A DNA stretch of 64,000 nt from an uncultured Bacteroidales bacterium (GTDB lineage: Bacteria; Bacteroidota; Bacteroidia; Bacteroidales; F082): NCBI GenBank assembly GCA_947303395.1, contig CAMYYD010000002.1, forward strand, positions 142,142 through 206,141. The letters are read 5' to 3'. Both the position numbers and the translations under genes were made by a program. Positions 18,901-27,147 of this stretch are shown in pieces (positions within the stretch are counted from its first letter, which is position 1; each line of letters begins with the position of its first letter). Below the pieces are notes generated by a model that saw only the letters and a list, made by a program, of their open reading frames with translations, was not told the DNA's origin and did not search any database.

Positions 18901-20226
18901 CGGTGTGTAACCCCATGGCTCATAATATGAAGGGAACACCGAAAGGTCGAATCCGTAAAGAAATTCGTTGTATTTTATGTTGAAAACGCCGTCGTTGCCA
19001 TTCAGATATGCCGGAATGAACATCACTTTCACGCGATCGCCTTCGTTGTTTTGCAAGCCATTGTCACGTAAAGCGTTAAGCACCATATCCCATTGATAAT
19101 CATGGATATAATGCGTACAAGGAAACTCAGTGTGACCCTTAATCTCGACTTTTTTATCCAAACGGTACGTCAAATCTTTCGAAGGACCAGCTATATTTCC
19201 CGGAACCGCAATCACTGCCACGATGTCACGTTTCAGGTTCTCGTCATGGTTCAGCTTCGCTAACATTCTGATATACAGGTCGATACCCTTGTTATGGAAT
19301 TCGTAGCGACCGCTGTTTATCAGCAACAACGAATCTCTCGAAACTTCTTTTCCACAAAGGGTGTCGATGATTTCGAAAATCTTTTGTCTGGCTGTACAAA
19401 CGTACGGCCGTACGTCTCTACAATTTTTATCAAAATCCGAATTTATTCCGTTTATCGTGATAAAATCGGGTTTTCTCAACAAAAACTGTTCGCATTCCTG
19501 TGCCGTGATGTCGCTCACAGTGGTGAAAACGTCAGCGTTTTGTGCCGATTTCATCTCCATCGACTGCTGCGAAACGATATTGAAACGGCTTGACATCGTC
19601 TGCCAGTTATACGATGCAAGTTGGCTGTAAAGCGGCAGTCCATTGCCACTGATGGCTCTTCCCAAATATGTGGCATGGGTGGTGAAAACCGTTGAAATAT
19701 ATGGACAATGCTCTTTGATGTAAAGCACGCCTGCGCCCGTCATCCACTCATGGAAATGCGCCACAACATTGTCGTCCGAATCTATGTTCCACTCCACAAA
19801 ACTCTCTATGACTCTTCCAGCCGCATAACCGAAAACGACAGGTTCGATATAGTCCCACTGACCCTGAATCGAGTCGAGTTGATATTTCTCCCAGAGATGT
19901 CCAAGTATCTCATTCTTAATGGAATACATCGAGGTGTAATCTATCAAAATGGCGATTGGCTTGGCTGAGATCTTCCATCGTCCGACACGCACCTTCAGTC
20001 CAAGCTGCTCCGACACCTTCTCGCGCCATTCGGCAAAAAGCGATGGGTCTTCAACAAAATACATGGTCTCGTGGACTTCTTTCACCACGTCAGGACCAAT
20101 CGTAATATAATGATCGTCAAGAAGTTGCTTCAGCTCTTCGGCTTTTGTCGACAACACTGTATATATGCCACCGACCATGTTGCAGACTTCCCAACTGGTC
20201 TCAAACAAAAAATCAGGTTTCTTCAT
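15997..20226 (-). CDS. fused glycogen synthase (GT3-like) and alpha-glucan phosphorylase (GT35)
   Basis: The protein has 1409 residues. Residues 1 to about 560 resemble a eukaryotic-type (GT3) glycogen synthase: it opens with FLFETSWEVCNMVGGIYTV and later has INSGRYEFHNKGIDLYI and FPSYYEPWGYTPLESIAHG with the retaining-transferase Glu motif. From about 600 there is a DUF3417-like lead (LANNLWWCWNVDAIELF) and then an alpha-glucan phosphorylase of the short type: AYFSMEYGL, HCNEGHAAFCGLERL, and the PLP-lysine motif SGTSGEKAAMNGTLN near residue 1220. One chain thus carries enzymes for making and breaking alpha-1,4-glucan. It is the last gene of the four-gene glycogen operon (5-bp spacing). A palindromic repeat encodes residues 268-277. 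Confidence 0.9.
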   Translation of the reverse strand: MKKPDFLFETSWEVCNMVGGIYTVLSTKAEELKQLLDDHYITIGPDVVKEVHETMYFVEDPSLFAEWREKVSEQLGLKVRVGRWKISAKPIAILIDYTSMYSIKNEILGHLWEKYQLDSIQGQWDYIEPVVFGYAAGRVIESFVEWNIDSDDNVVAHFHEWMTGAGVLYIKEHCPYISTVFTTHATYLGRAISGNGLPLYSQLASYNWQTMSSRFNIVSQQSMEMKSAQNADVFTTVSDITAQECEQFLLRKPDFITINGINSDFDKNCRDVRPYVCTARQKIFEIIDTLCGKEVSRDSLLLINSGRYEFHNKGIDLYIRMLAKLNHDENLKRDIVAVIAVPGNIAGPSKDLTYRLDKKVEIKGHTEFPCTHYIHDYQWDMVLNALRDNGLQNNEGDRVKVMFIPAYLNGNDGVFNIKYNEFLYGFDLSVFPSYYEPWGYTPLESIAHGIPTITMDVSGFGKYIQGKNIDNEAVTVVHREEGNENSVVEEMAKVVLNMAAHSDKEKAEISKKAIEIASSLVWKDLITNYLDAYDLAVRKSGGKEYIKQSKKYSEVLRNFDFKKQDAPTWKKILIEPVYSEQMKKLQELANNLWWCWNVDAIELFESIDPIAFERLEQNPIALMKGLTKSQIEDLEQDASFIEKLNKVYDRFKKYMSVKPADDNKIAYFSMEYGLLKSLKIYSGGLGILAGDYLKQASDSNANLLAIGLLYRYGYFNQELSVWGDQLSQYLPQKFSMLPLEPVRDEEGNWVTISIAFPGRNVIAKAWKVCVGRISLYLLDTDTEKNSPEDRAITGQLYGGDSEMRIKQEILLGIGGIRMLNALNIKPTIYHCNEGHAAFCGLERLSNYVTKHNLDFDVAKELVRTSTLFTTHTPVPAGHDAFEENLMRTYLSQFPGRVNISWEDFMNLGRMRHNDPNEKFSMSVLAVNLSQEVNGVSRIHGRVSREMFQQMWPGYFAEENHIGYVTNGVHLPTWADKHWQRLYNKVLGEDYLANQSDPTVWEKIQNVPDKDFWDIRKELKHNLIEFIKVKLADDMQRRSESPKLILETVEKLNENALIIGFARRFATYKRAHLLFRNLERLAEIVNDPKRPVIFLFAGKAHPNDKAGQDLIKNIIEVGRKKEFIGKVLFINNYDMEIGKLLTSSVDIWMNTPTRPLEASGTSGEKAAMNGTLNFSVLDGWWAEGYRPKAGWAIKEERTYDDQRYQDELDAETIYNTFENEIIPLYFNRDKDGVPCEWIQCMKNDMMQIAPFYTMKRMLDDYFSQYYNKLIERTNWMRANRYAKAFEIVDWKRNVEANWDKIEVESIKVPDPDVRPLTFGEVIIAEITLKTPGLKKGDVGIELLVADKDNDVIDKLVRVEKLSLVDSGEGWARYYISIPIGRAGVFNYTFRIFPTNAMLPHRQDLPLVKWI
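19393..19422. repeat. palindromic repeat (family A) inside the glycogen synthase domain
   Basis: A 30-bp palindrome with two mismatched pairs: TGTACAAACGTACGG on one arm and the complement TGTAGAGACGTACGG on the other. It encodes CRDVRPYVCT in a loop of the synthase domain. Length and outer arms match the copy in the S8 protease. Confidence 0.75.
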
Positions 20227-20231
20227 TAAAA

Positions 20232-21362
20232 TTATTTCATTCGGTTAATAAAATCCGTCAAGATATTCATATAATTAATGTAGTAGTCATACGGCGTTCC
20301 ACCTTGATGCTTGGTGCACATGGCAGCGAAGTTCTCTGATGCCTGAAGTGCTCGCCAGTCGCGCATAAGTTCCTCATCCTTAGAGGCTTTCACCTTCTTG
20401 AAGCATCCGTATAATGTCGCCAAGGCATCATCTTGCATGTCGTTGCCCATCCAGTTGGAGAGGTCGCGTTCCTCGTCACGGCATGAAAGCGGAATAGGTG
20501 CGTCGAAGACTCCTGTCGGTTGCAGTTTATCAACTATCTGATGTGGTGTAACCAACTGGAAATCAGTGTTTTTCAAGATCGCATCAGGCAAGTATCTCAT
20601 AAACTCAAATATGCCTGTCGAAACATCCAACGCCTCGCCGAATGTCTCGTAATCAATGAAGATGTTGACAAGTTCCTCTTCTTTCGGCAATGAGTTGAGC
20701 CAGTTGACGAAATCTTCCACTTTAAATGTCTCATGCGCGAACTTCAAAGTAATCTCGTCGCTCATCTTCCAGTTACGCAACATCACCTTCAGTTTCGGAT
20801 TTATCGCATTGGCATACAGATAGTTAGGGCTCTTCCATCCCAGTACGTGCTTAGCTCCTTCCGTCAGCATAAGGTCGAAACCCATCTCCGCCACGTCGGC
20901 ACCGATTTCGTTAGAATAAATCAACTCGGTGTTGTGGAAAGTCTTCGGACGAACGTTGAAGATTTCTTTCATAAGTTTCTTATGCTCAGCCACTTCCAAC
21001 TTAAAAGCGTCTTTATTCATCAGCGACGCCACTGAGTGCGAATATGTCTCGGCCAACACCTCCACATTACCTGTCGCCACAAGCTTTTTGAAGCTTTCCA
21101 AGGCATACGGAGCATACACCTCCATCTGCTCGATGGCGGTTCCTGAGAACGAAATCGCGAACTTCATCTTGTTTCCAAGTTCCTCTATCTTCTTGAGCAT
21201 CAAGTTGTTCATCGGAACATAGCATCTCTCAGCCACACGCTGCATCGTGATGCGGTTTTTGTAGTCGTCATAATAGAAATGACGTTTCCCGATATCGAAG
21301 AAACGATACGTGCGGAGCCTGTACGGCTGATGCACTTGGAAGTAAAAACAAAGATTTCTCAT
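20232..21362 (-). CDS. GH57-family glycoside hydrolase (alpha-amylase-like)
   Basis: The protein has 376 residues. It starts with the GH57 mark FYFQVHQPYRLR, and has FHNTELIYSNE, where the nucleophile Glu is expected, and FIDYETFGE, where the acid Asp is expected. GH57 enzymes cleave or transfer alpha-glucans (amylase, 4-alpha-glucanotransferase or branching enzyme). No branching enzyme is otherwise visible, so it may shape glycogen structure; this is inference. It has no signal peptide, so it is cytoplasmic. It is third in the glycogen operon with 5-bp gaps on both sides. Confidence 0.9.
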   Translation of the reverse strand: MRNLCFYFQVHQPYRLRTYRFFDIGKRHFYYDDYKNRITMQRVAERCYVPMNNLMLKKIEELGNKMKFAISFSGTAIEQMEVYAPYALESFKKLVATGNVEVLAETYSHSVASLMNKDAFKLEVAEHKKLMKEIFNVRPKTFHNTELIYSNEIGADVAEMGFDLMLTEGAKHVLGWKSPNYLYANAINPKLKVMLRNWKMSDEITLKFAHETFKVEDFVNWLNSLPKEEELVNIFIDYETFGEALDVSTGIFEFMRYLPDAILKNTDFQLVTPHQIVDKLQPTGVFDAPIPLSCRDEERDLSNWMGNDMQDDALATLYGCFKKVKASKDEELMRDWRALQASENFAAMCTKHQGGTPYDYYINYMNILTDFINRMK

Positions 21363-21367
21363 AATAT

Positions 21368-22657
21368 TTAATTTTTATTTATTGCTTTTTCGTATACCGC
21401 CTTGATTTTCTTCGCGGCGTATTCCCACTTGAGGTTATCGACTTCTTCTTTTCCCCCTTTACGGAAGAGGTCGTTAACTGCTTTGTATTTGCATAAACCG
21501 TATATGGCATCCGCGAGACCGTTGATGTCCCAGAAGTCGACTTTGAGAGCATGTTCGACAACTTCCGAGACTCCCGACTGCTTCGAGATGACCACCGGCA
21601 CCTTCAGTCGCATAGCCTCAAGCGGCACGATGCCGAAAGGCTCTGATATTGAGGGCATTACGAAGACATCTGTCATGGCGAACATCTGGTCGACGTCGTT
21701 GCCTTTCAGGAAGCCGGTGAAATGGAAATTAGCTCCGATCTTGAGCTGTGCCACACGTTTTATCATCTTCTGCAAGAGGTCGCCGGTGCCAGCCATCACG
21801 AAATGTATGCTCGGGTCGACCTGCAGGATTTTATATGCAGCCTCCACGAAATACTCAGGACCTTTCTGGTAAGTGATACGTCCGAGGAACGTCACCACCT
21901 TGTTTTTCAGGCCGCTGCGTTCGTATTCGTCGAGAGACTTGTCGCTCGGCTCCACTGCGTTATGCACTGTTATCACCTTGTCGGGATTGATTCCGTATTT
22001 CTCGATGACGATGTTTCTGGTCCAGTCGCTTACGGTGATAACTAAATCTGCCGTTTCCATACCGCGTCTCTCGATGGCATAAACATCGGTGTTGATGTTC
22101 TCACCCGAACGGTCAAACTCCGTGGCGTGCATATGAACCACCAGCGGCTTGCCTGTCGTCTCCTTCGCTGCTATTCCCGCCGAATACGTGAGCCAGTCGT
22201 GTGCATGGATGACGTCGAAGTCGAACTTCGTGGCAAGCGACGAGCCAATCAAGGCGTAACGTGCCACCTCTTCCATGAGGTTGACGCCGTATTTACCCGA
22301 AAACTCATATCTTGGCGCGAACACCGAGCTACGGAAGCCTTGCGTCGCATGACGCTGTTCCTCATACAACGTGGCATATTGCTCAGGTCCTACGTAAGGA
22401 ATGATATTTGAGCCAATTTCCATGTATTGCACTCTGTCCCAATAACTTCGCTCCGTCTCATGGTCGATGTCGACGGTCACGTCGGAGGCGTTGAGCAGGC
22501 GCACATTGGTCTGATCCTCATCGCCATGCGCCTTGGGAACCACAAACAGCACATCCACGCCGTTCTTGGCGAGGCCTTTTGTCATGCCGAAGCACGCTGT
22601 GCCGAGACCGCCAGTGATATGCGGCGGAAACTCCCAACCAAACATCAAGACTCTCAT
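21368..22657 (-). CDS. GT4/GT5-like glycosyltransferase of the glycogen operon
   Basis: The protein has 429 residues with a GT-B fold. The start MRVLMFGWEFPPHITGGLG has the ADP-glucose-synthase-like PPxxGGLG loop. VIHAHDWLTYSAGIAAKE lies in the N-terminal domain, and VVTFLGRITYQKGPEYFVEA and SISEPFGIVPLEAM (E-x7-E motif) in the C-terminal domain. It probably transfers glucose from a nucleotide sugar onto alpha-glucan or a maltosyl acceptor, in line with the flanking genes. The exact donor is not visible. Confidence 0.85.
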   Translation of the reverse strand: MRVLMFGWEFPPHITGGLGTACFGMTKGLAKNGVDVLFVVPKAHGDEDQTNVRLLNASDVTVDIDHETERSYWDRVQYMEIGSNIIPYVGPEQYATLYEEQRHATQGFRSSVFAPRYEFSGKYGVNLMEEVARYALIGSSLATKFDFDVIHAHDWLTYSAGIAAKETTGKPLVVHMHATEFDRSGENINTDVYAIERRGMETADLVITVSDWTRNIVIEKYGINPDKVITVHNAVEPSDKSLDEYERSGLKNKVVTFLGRITYQKGPEYFVEAAYKILQVDPSIHFVMAGTGDLLQKMIKRVAQLKIGANFHFTGFLKGNDVDQMFAMTDVFVMPSISEPFGIVPLEAMRLKVPVVISKQSGVSEVVEHALKVDFWDINGLADAIYGLCKYKAVNDLFRKGGKEEVDNLKWEYAAKKIKAVYEKAINKN

Positions 22658-22662
22658 AGCTT

Positions 22663-24684
22663 TTAGTTTTTATTGTTAGAATTAGAAATAGAAGAATTAT
22701 CAACATCGAAACGCTTCATCTCCTCTTCCGGAATGTATTTCAGCCAGTTGATGACATATTTCATATAAAGCAGCGCCGCCACGCTCGTCGACTGTGAGAT
22801 GCAGCCGCGCGGCTCATGAGGCGGGTTGCCGTCGTAAATCTCCGAAACGCTGCCGATGCCGTTGTCGAAGATGGTCTGCTCAAATCCCTGATACAAATCT
22901 TCAAGATATGGCACTGCCGTTTTTCTGTAGAGACGTGCGCATAAATCGGTGTAAGGTATTATGAGCCAAGGGAATACGCTTCCATTATGATATGCCTGCT
23001 CGCGTTCGCGATGGTTACCGATGGTTACACCTTTATAATTAGCGTCTCTCGGCGAAAGTGAGCGTAATCCTCTGATTGTCAACAACTCAGAACGTGTGAT
23101 ATCGAGAATGCGTTTCTTCAGTGTATCGTTCAGTGGCGAATAGCGCAACGATGCGGCAATCAGCATGTTAGGACGCACCATCTCGTTTTTCTCGTGTTCG
23201 TTGACGTAATCGTAAAACATATCGTTTTGTTCGTCGTAGAACGTCTCCACAAACGATGTCTCGATTTTCTTGGCATATTTCTGCCAAACCTTGAGATTCT
23301 GGTTTTTCTTGTCGGCGGCTTTCAAAAGCTCGATGCCATAACGCAAAGCGTTGTACCATAATGCGTTAATCTCGATTGCAAATCCCGTTCTCGGTGTCCA
23401 CGGCTTTCCGTCGCAGAACACGTTCATCCAAGTGAGCGCAAGGTTCTCGTTGCCTGCATAAAGCAGTCCGTTGTCCTGCGCCTTCACGTTGAAGTCGGTG
23501 CCTTCAATGAAACTGTTGAGTATCGTTGTGATCACCTCGCCGTATTCGCGCCAGATTGCGTTTCTCGTCTTGCCCAGCATCGACTCATATTTCTGAAGGT
23601 TCATGAAGAACCAAAGCGGCGAGTCGACGGCCGTATAATACAGACTCTTTTGGTAATATCTATGCGGGAAAAACGCTCCTTGCATCCTCTTGATGAAGTA
23701 TTTCAGCATCTCTTTGAACGTCTTCTCGTCGTCGTTGGCTAGACAGATGCCCGGCATGGAGAGGAAGGTGTCGCGGCTGCATGAACCAAACCACGGGAAT
23801 CCCGCGTACATTCGCGTCCCCTCCTCACCTCTTATGATAAACTGCAGCGCCGAGTTCTGCAGACAATGCTCAAAGTTATCGCATGGGATACGGTGTTCTA
23901 TCTGGTCTTCGAAATGCTTCTTCAGGATAGCGGGGTTTCTCTCGTCGAGGCCCGCCGACACCACCACGCTCTCGCCCGGTTTAAGCGACACCTCGAAGAA
24001 TCCCGGGACATAAAGGTCTTCGGTGGCATCATAGCCGCGCTCGAACTCTCTGATATAAAACACGTTACGATACCAATCAGGACAATGTGTGTATTCCGTA
24101 GCCTTCGAAAGCTGGAAACACAGATGGTCGTAGTTTTCATACATCTGCCATGCGGCACCGTTTTTCAGCGGAATATATTTACGGTTGGCGACATAATTCT
24201 CGTGTGTGACCATATGCACGTTACGGAACGCGAGGAACGGCGTGAGGCGAAGCGTGACAGGCTGCGCCGCCTCTTCAAGGGTGTAACGCAGAAGCACACG
24301 CGACTCTTTCTCGCCGAAAATCAATTCCTTAGTAAAAATAGAGCTTCCGATACGGTATCTCATCTTCGGGATAGGCACTGCGGTGAACTCGCGCATGTAT
24401 TTGTGTCCGCGCGGCATGATGGTTCCGTCCTGATACTCATGCACGCCAAGGTGAAACTCTTCCTTGTTCGCGATAATCGTCTCGTCGATCGACGACAGCA
24501 GCACATGGTTGTTGTTGTCGAGCTGAGGCTGCGGCACCACCAGCAATCCATGGTATTTTCTTGTGTTACAGCCAATAATTGTAGTGTTGTAAAACGCGCC
24601 AAGACGGTTAGAGCGCAGAATCTCCCTGTTCATCGCGAACTCGAGGTTCACCAGTTGCCGTTTGTCAAAAGAGATATATGACAT
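22663..24684 (-). CDS. glycogen debranching enzyme, archaeal/bacterial GH133 type
   Basis: The protein has 673 residues from ATG 24684 (MSYISFDKRQL). An upstream in-frame extension to 24789 is rejected because it runs through the promoter. The N-terminal domain (about 1-240) opens with NREILRSNRLGAFYNTT and GCNTRKYHGLLV, typical of the GDE_N domain. The C-terminal (alpha/alpha)6 domain holds GFPWFGSCSRDTFLSMPG, with the catalytic Asp expected in the SRDTF motif, and ALWYNALRYG. It removes alpha-1,6 branches. It is the first gene of the glycogen operon. Confidence 0.92.
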   Translation of the reverse strand: MSYISFDKRQLVNLEFAMNREILRSNRLGAFYNTTIIGCNTRKYHGLLVVPQPQLDNNNHVLLSSIDETIIANKEEFHLGVHEYQDGTIMPRGHKYMREFTAVPIPKMRYRIGSSIFTKELIFGEKESRVLLRYTLEEAAQPVTLRLTPFLAFRNVHMVTHENYVANRKYIPLKNGAAWQMYENYDHLCFQLSKATEYTHCPDWYRNVFYIREFERGYDATEDLYVPGFFEVSLKPGESVVVSAGLDERNPAILKKHFEDQIEHRIPCDNFEHCLQNSALQFIIRGEEGTRMYAGFPWFGSCSRDTFLSMPGICLANDDEKTFKEMLKYFIKRMQGAFFPHRYYQKSLYYTAVDSPLWFFMNLQKYESMLGKTRNAIWREYGEVITTILNSFIEGTDFNVKAQDNGLLYAGNENLALTWMNVFCDGKPWTPRTGFAIEINALWYNALRYGIELLKAADKKNQNLKVWQKYAKKIETSFVETFYDEQNDMFYDYVNEHEKNEMVRPNMLIAASLRYSPLNDTLKKRILDITRSELLTIRGLRSLSPRDANYKGVTIGNHREREQAYHNGSVFPWLIIPYTDLCARLYRKTAVPYLEDLYQGFEQTIFDNGIGSVSEIYDGNPPHEPRGCISQSTSVAALLYMKYVINWLKYIPEEEMKRFDVDNSSISNSNNKN

Positions 24685-24718
24685 ATTACAAAAACTTTTT
24701 ATCCAAATTATGAAATTG

Positions 24719-24748
24719 CAAATATATGACAAGTTTTTGAGAAATGCA
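24719..24748 (-). promoter_or_regulatory. promoter of the glycogen operon
   Basis: The minus-strand -7 TATATTTG lies at 24726-24719 and TTG at 24748-24746 (19-bp spacer), 34 bp before the ATG at 24684. Confidence 0.65.
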
Positions 24749-24785
24749 ATAATTTTTTGACAAAAAATGACGGGAATTAAACTTG

Positions 24786-25687
24786 TCAAGACAGGATTAA
24801 CAAGATTAACAGGATTTTTTCTTTTTCAATTTCCAATTTTGAAAAAGCAAACAGTTTTTTACCCAAGTCTTTCAATGATGCTCCGATGTGATAAACTTCG
24901 TCGTCGATTATCAAAAATCTGTCGTGATATTTGTTGTTATTCAACATTTCGATTGACGGATATTGTTTATTGTGTTTTGAAATATTACAGCTAAAGTCTC
25001 AGTATTTGAGCGGGTTATGATGGTTGCTTTTACATCTTTGTTTCGTTTTGAAAGCATTAGCAAAACTGATTCATCGATATAATTATCGATAAGAACTATT
25101 TCAGATTTGGCTTTTTTGATTAATTCTGCGGCAAAAACATAGGCGTCGAAGATTTGTCCGTCATAGAAAATGCCTTCTTTAGGTGGAAGCTACTCTTTAA
25201 TATCTGCTTCAATTTCATTGGTTTTCTCTTCAAGTTTATAGACTTTAACCTCCAGACGATCAAGGCGGTTATTGACAGCATAGCCTTTCAGTATATAATC
25301 TTTTATCACTTGATTTGCCCATTTGCGGAAATCTGTTCCACGTTGTGACTTCACTCTATAACCGACTGATATGATTACATCCAGATTATAAACCATTGTT
25401 TTATAAGACTTTCCATCAGAAGCAGTTAGTAAGGATTCCTTACTAACTGCAGTTTTCTCCAATTCACCTTCCTTAAACAAGTTGCCAATATGCAAAGTTA
25501 TATTATTTCTTGTTGTCTCAAATAAGATAGCCATTTGAGCTTGTGTAAGCCATACTGTCTCATTATACAATTGCACTTCAAGTTGAATAGTCGCATCTGT
25601 ACTTGTATAAACAATAACGGACTTTTTCGCAGGTTGAAACCTTGTTAATTCATTTTTATTTGTTTTTAATTCTTTCTTTTTAGCCAT
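24786..25687 (-). pseudogene. rhuM: RhuM-family protein gene, broken by a nonsense codon and a frameshift
   Basis: The intact part (25190-25687, 165 residues) has the RhuM signature: VWLTQAQMAILFETTRNNI, then YNLDVIISVGYRVKSQRGT. It stops at TAG 25192-25190. Immediately downstream the same frame goes on with LPPKEGIFYDGQIFDAYVFA and VLIDNYIDESVLLMLSKR, so the TAG is a nonsense change between two family segments. A second lesion near 24985 shifts the frame, after which QYPSIEMLNNNKYHDRFLII and VYHIGASLKDLGKKLFAF follow. The tail is replaced by a 9-bp-period repeat. RhuM-like proteins are accessory genes often found on mobile DNA and of unclear biochemical role. The N-terminal 165 residues could still be made. 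Confidence 0.8.
24792..24816. repeat. 9-bp-period repeat at the 3' end of the rhuM pseudogene
   Basis: Nonamers caggattaa, caagattaa, caggatt. The same repeat unit occurs inside aroB at 35071-35096. On the minus strand it supplies the last codons of the rhuM remnant (ILLILLILS). Confidence 0.7.
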
Positions 25688-25857
25688 AGCATTTAATTTT
25701 ATAACAATTTAAAACAATACCCTTTCCCCATCATCTGCTATGGTTAACACTGTTTCTCTCTATATTGTTTTACGATGATATTTGGTGTTTAATTCGGAAA
25801 CAAAATTACAATTATTTTTTTTACCAGCAGCCGTTTTTTTGAAAAAAAATACAGTTT

Positions 25858-25895
25858 GAGATTCCTCGCTTCACTCCGTTTCGCTCGGAATGACA
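25858..25895. repeat. REP-like dispersed repeat (family C)
   Basis: GAGATTCCTCGCTTC at the left, GCTCGGAATGACA at the right, with an imperfect palindromic middle. It is the mate, in inverted orientation, of 25992-26018. Confidence 0.7.
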
Positions 25896-25991
25896 GGTTC
25901 TGGGTGGGAACAACCAGGCGCGGCATGCAGGATACATCCGAATTCATACGTTACCGTCAAGCCGCGCCTCGGATGTTTATTAATATGACTT

Positions 25992-26018
25992 TGTCATTCC
26001 GAGCGAAGCGAGGAATCT
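25992..26018. repeat. REP-like dispersed repeat (family C), inverted copy
   Basis: TGTCATTCCGAGCGAAGCG followed by AGGAATCT, the reverse complement of the ends of 25858-25895 with a shorter middle. Confidence 0.7.
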
Positions 26019-26050
26019 TATCAAGCCTTAATTTCCTTACAGCGGCTACC

Positions 26051-26086
26051 TTAACGCCCTTAATGCCCTTAACGCCATTAATGCCA
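26051..26086. repeat. 9-bp-period repeat, four units
   Basis: ttaacgccc, ttaatgccc, ttaacgcca, ttaatgcca in exact 9-bp register. Intergenic, downstream of the reverse transcriptase. Confidence 0.7.
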
Positions 26087-26161
26087 CCGCCAAAGGTGGT
26101 TAAAGAAAAAAGCCCCGGTGCTTTTGAAAAACCTTACGCCACCACGTTATATTTCGTGTAT

Positions 26162-27142
26162 TCAATGTTGAAAACGCCATATCTGGTGAAGCCAGGCACC
26201 CAGAAGCTCGGCACCATGCCATACCGACGTAATCTGCATCTTGCCGTCATGAAAAGCCAAACCCAAAGCGTAAGCAAGGAATTCCCTAACCTTAGGAACT
26301 ATCGAATAAAGCCAGCCCTTATCGGCACTGACAACATAAAAATCATCCACATAACGGCCGTAGTGGCGGCATTTCAAAACACGTTTCATAAACTGGTCAA
26401 GTTCGTTGAGATAAACATTACTGAACAGCTGAGAGGTAAGATTTCCAATAGGCAAGCCGCAGCCTTCCGGACTGTTGTACAACGACTTGTCATGTGGCAA
26501 ATCGCCCCATTCCGACGGCGAACCAATGACCAGACAGTCATTTATCGGATTGAGAAGCACTATCTCTCTGGTGAGCCAACGTATAAACTCCACATCCACC
26601 ACATCTTTCCAACGCTCATTGCGATGTTTTGAAACTTTATGAAACGACATTTTGTCGAGACTTCTCAAACAAAGTTGCAGAAGTTTATCCCTATTGATGT
26701 GCATGAAATAACCTCTGATATCCATTTTCATGACATAGCATGGAACTTTGTAGTTCCGGCTCTCCTGTCTTATATGCCGCTGCAGTCTCTCTATGCCGAA
26801 ATGCGTTCCCCTACCCTTCAGGCAGCTGTATGTGTCGTGGATAAAGGTTCTTTCATAAATATTGTGAGTGTAGTTGTAATAAAGATGGTGCACCACCCTG
26901 TCGCGAAACTCGGCGGCAAACACCTCGCGTTTTTTTGGTTCTGTGATGATAAAACAGGATGACGGAAGCGGTTTGTAGGTACGGTTGAAAAGCTCGTCGC
27001 AAAGTTCTTTGAGGTTCTCATCCAAATTCTCCTCAAAACGCCTTACATAAGGCTTGCTTGCCTTGTGCTTCCGAGCAGCACGATATGCATCATGCAAATC
27101 ATTCAGTAATTGCTCTTTCGTAAGATGATAAGAACAAATCAT
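26162..27142 (-). CDS. DGR reverse transcriptase, probably C-terminally truncated
   Basis: The protein has 326 residues from ATG 27142; the longer frame would need TTG 27169 inside the end of the template repeat. RT motifs in order: RDRVVHHLYYNY (about 81), MKMDIRGYF (139-146, first catalytic Asp), LPIGNLTSQLFSNVYLNEL (230-248, the SQ form typical of DGR enzymes instead of QG), YVDDF (264-268, catalytic DD) and GAELLGAWL (310-318, FLG-like). It copies the template RNA with errors at adenines and feeds mutagenic homing into the variable repeat. Only 59 residues follow YVDD, against roughly twice that in the phage BPP-1 enzyme (from memory). The thumb appears missing, and another frame to 26134 encodes FTRYGVFNIEYTKYNVVA, which looks like a displaced C-terminus. 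Confidence 0.9.
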   Translation of the reverse strand: MICSYHLTKEQLLNDLHDAYRAARKHKASKPYVRRFEENLDENLKELCDELFNRTYKPLPSSCFIITEPKKREVFAAEFRDRVVHHLYYNYTHNIYERTFIHDTYSCLKGRGTHFGIERLQRHIRQESRNYKVPCYVMKMDIRGYFMHINRDKLLQLCLRSLDKMSFHKVSKHRNERWKDVVDVEFIRWLTREIVLLNPINDCLVIGSPSEWGDLPHDKSLYNSPEGCGLPIGNLTSQLFSNVYLNELDQFMKRVLKCRHYGRYVDDFYVVSADKGWLYSIVPKVREFLAYALGLAFHDGKMQITSVWHGAELLGAWLHQIWRFQH

Positions 27143-27147
27143 ATTAA

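Larger units (their letters stand above)
25688..26161. other. 474-bp gene-free stretch between the rhuM remnant and the DGR
   Basis: No gene is seen. It holds two REP-like repeats in inverted orientation (25858-25895 and 25992-26018). Between them are two interleaved inverted repeats: AGGCGCGGC 25916-25924 with GCCGCGCCT 25961-25969, and ACATCCGA 25934-25941 with TCGGATGT 25969-25976. A 9-bp-period repeat follows at 26051-26086. The segment 26134-26161 may be a displaced end of the reverse-transcriptase gene. Confidence 0.7.

Noticed and set aside
22918-22945. TGTAGAGACGTGCGC inside the debranching enzyme, like one arm of family A
   Set aside because: The second arm is missing and the residues (LCARLYRKTAVPYL) fit the enzyme; probably chance.
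24685-24789. 35-residue upstream extension of the debranching enzyme
   Set aside because: It crosses the promoter -7 element and has no family similarity; ATG 24684 starts the known domain.
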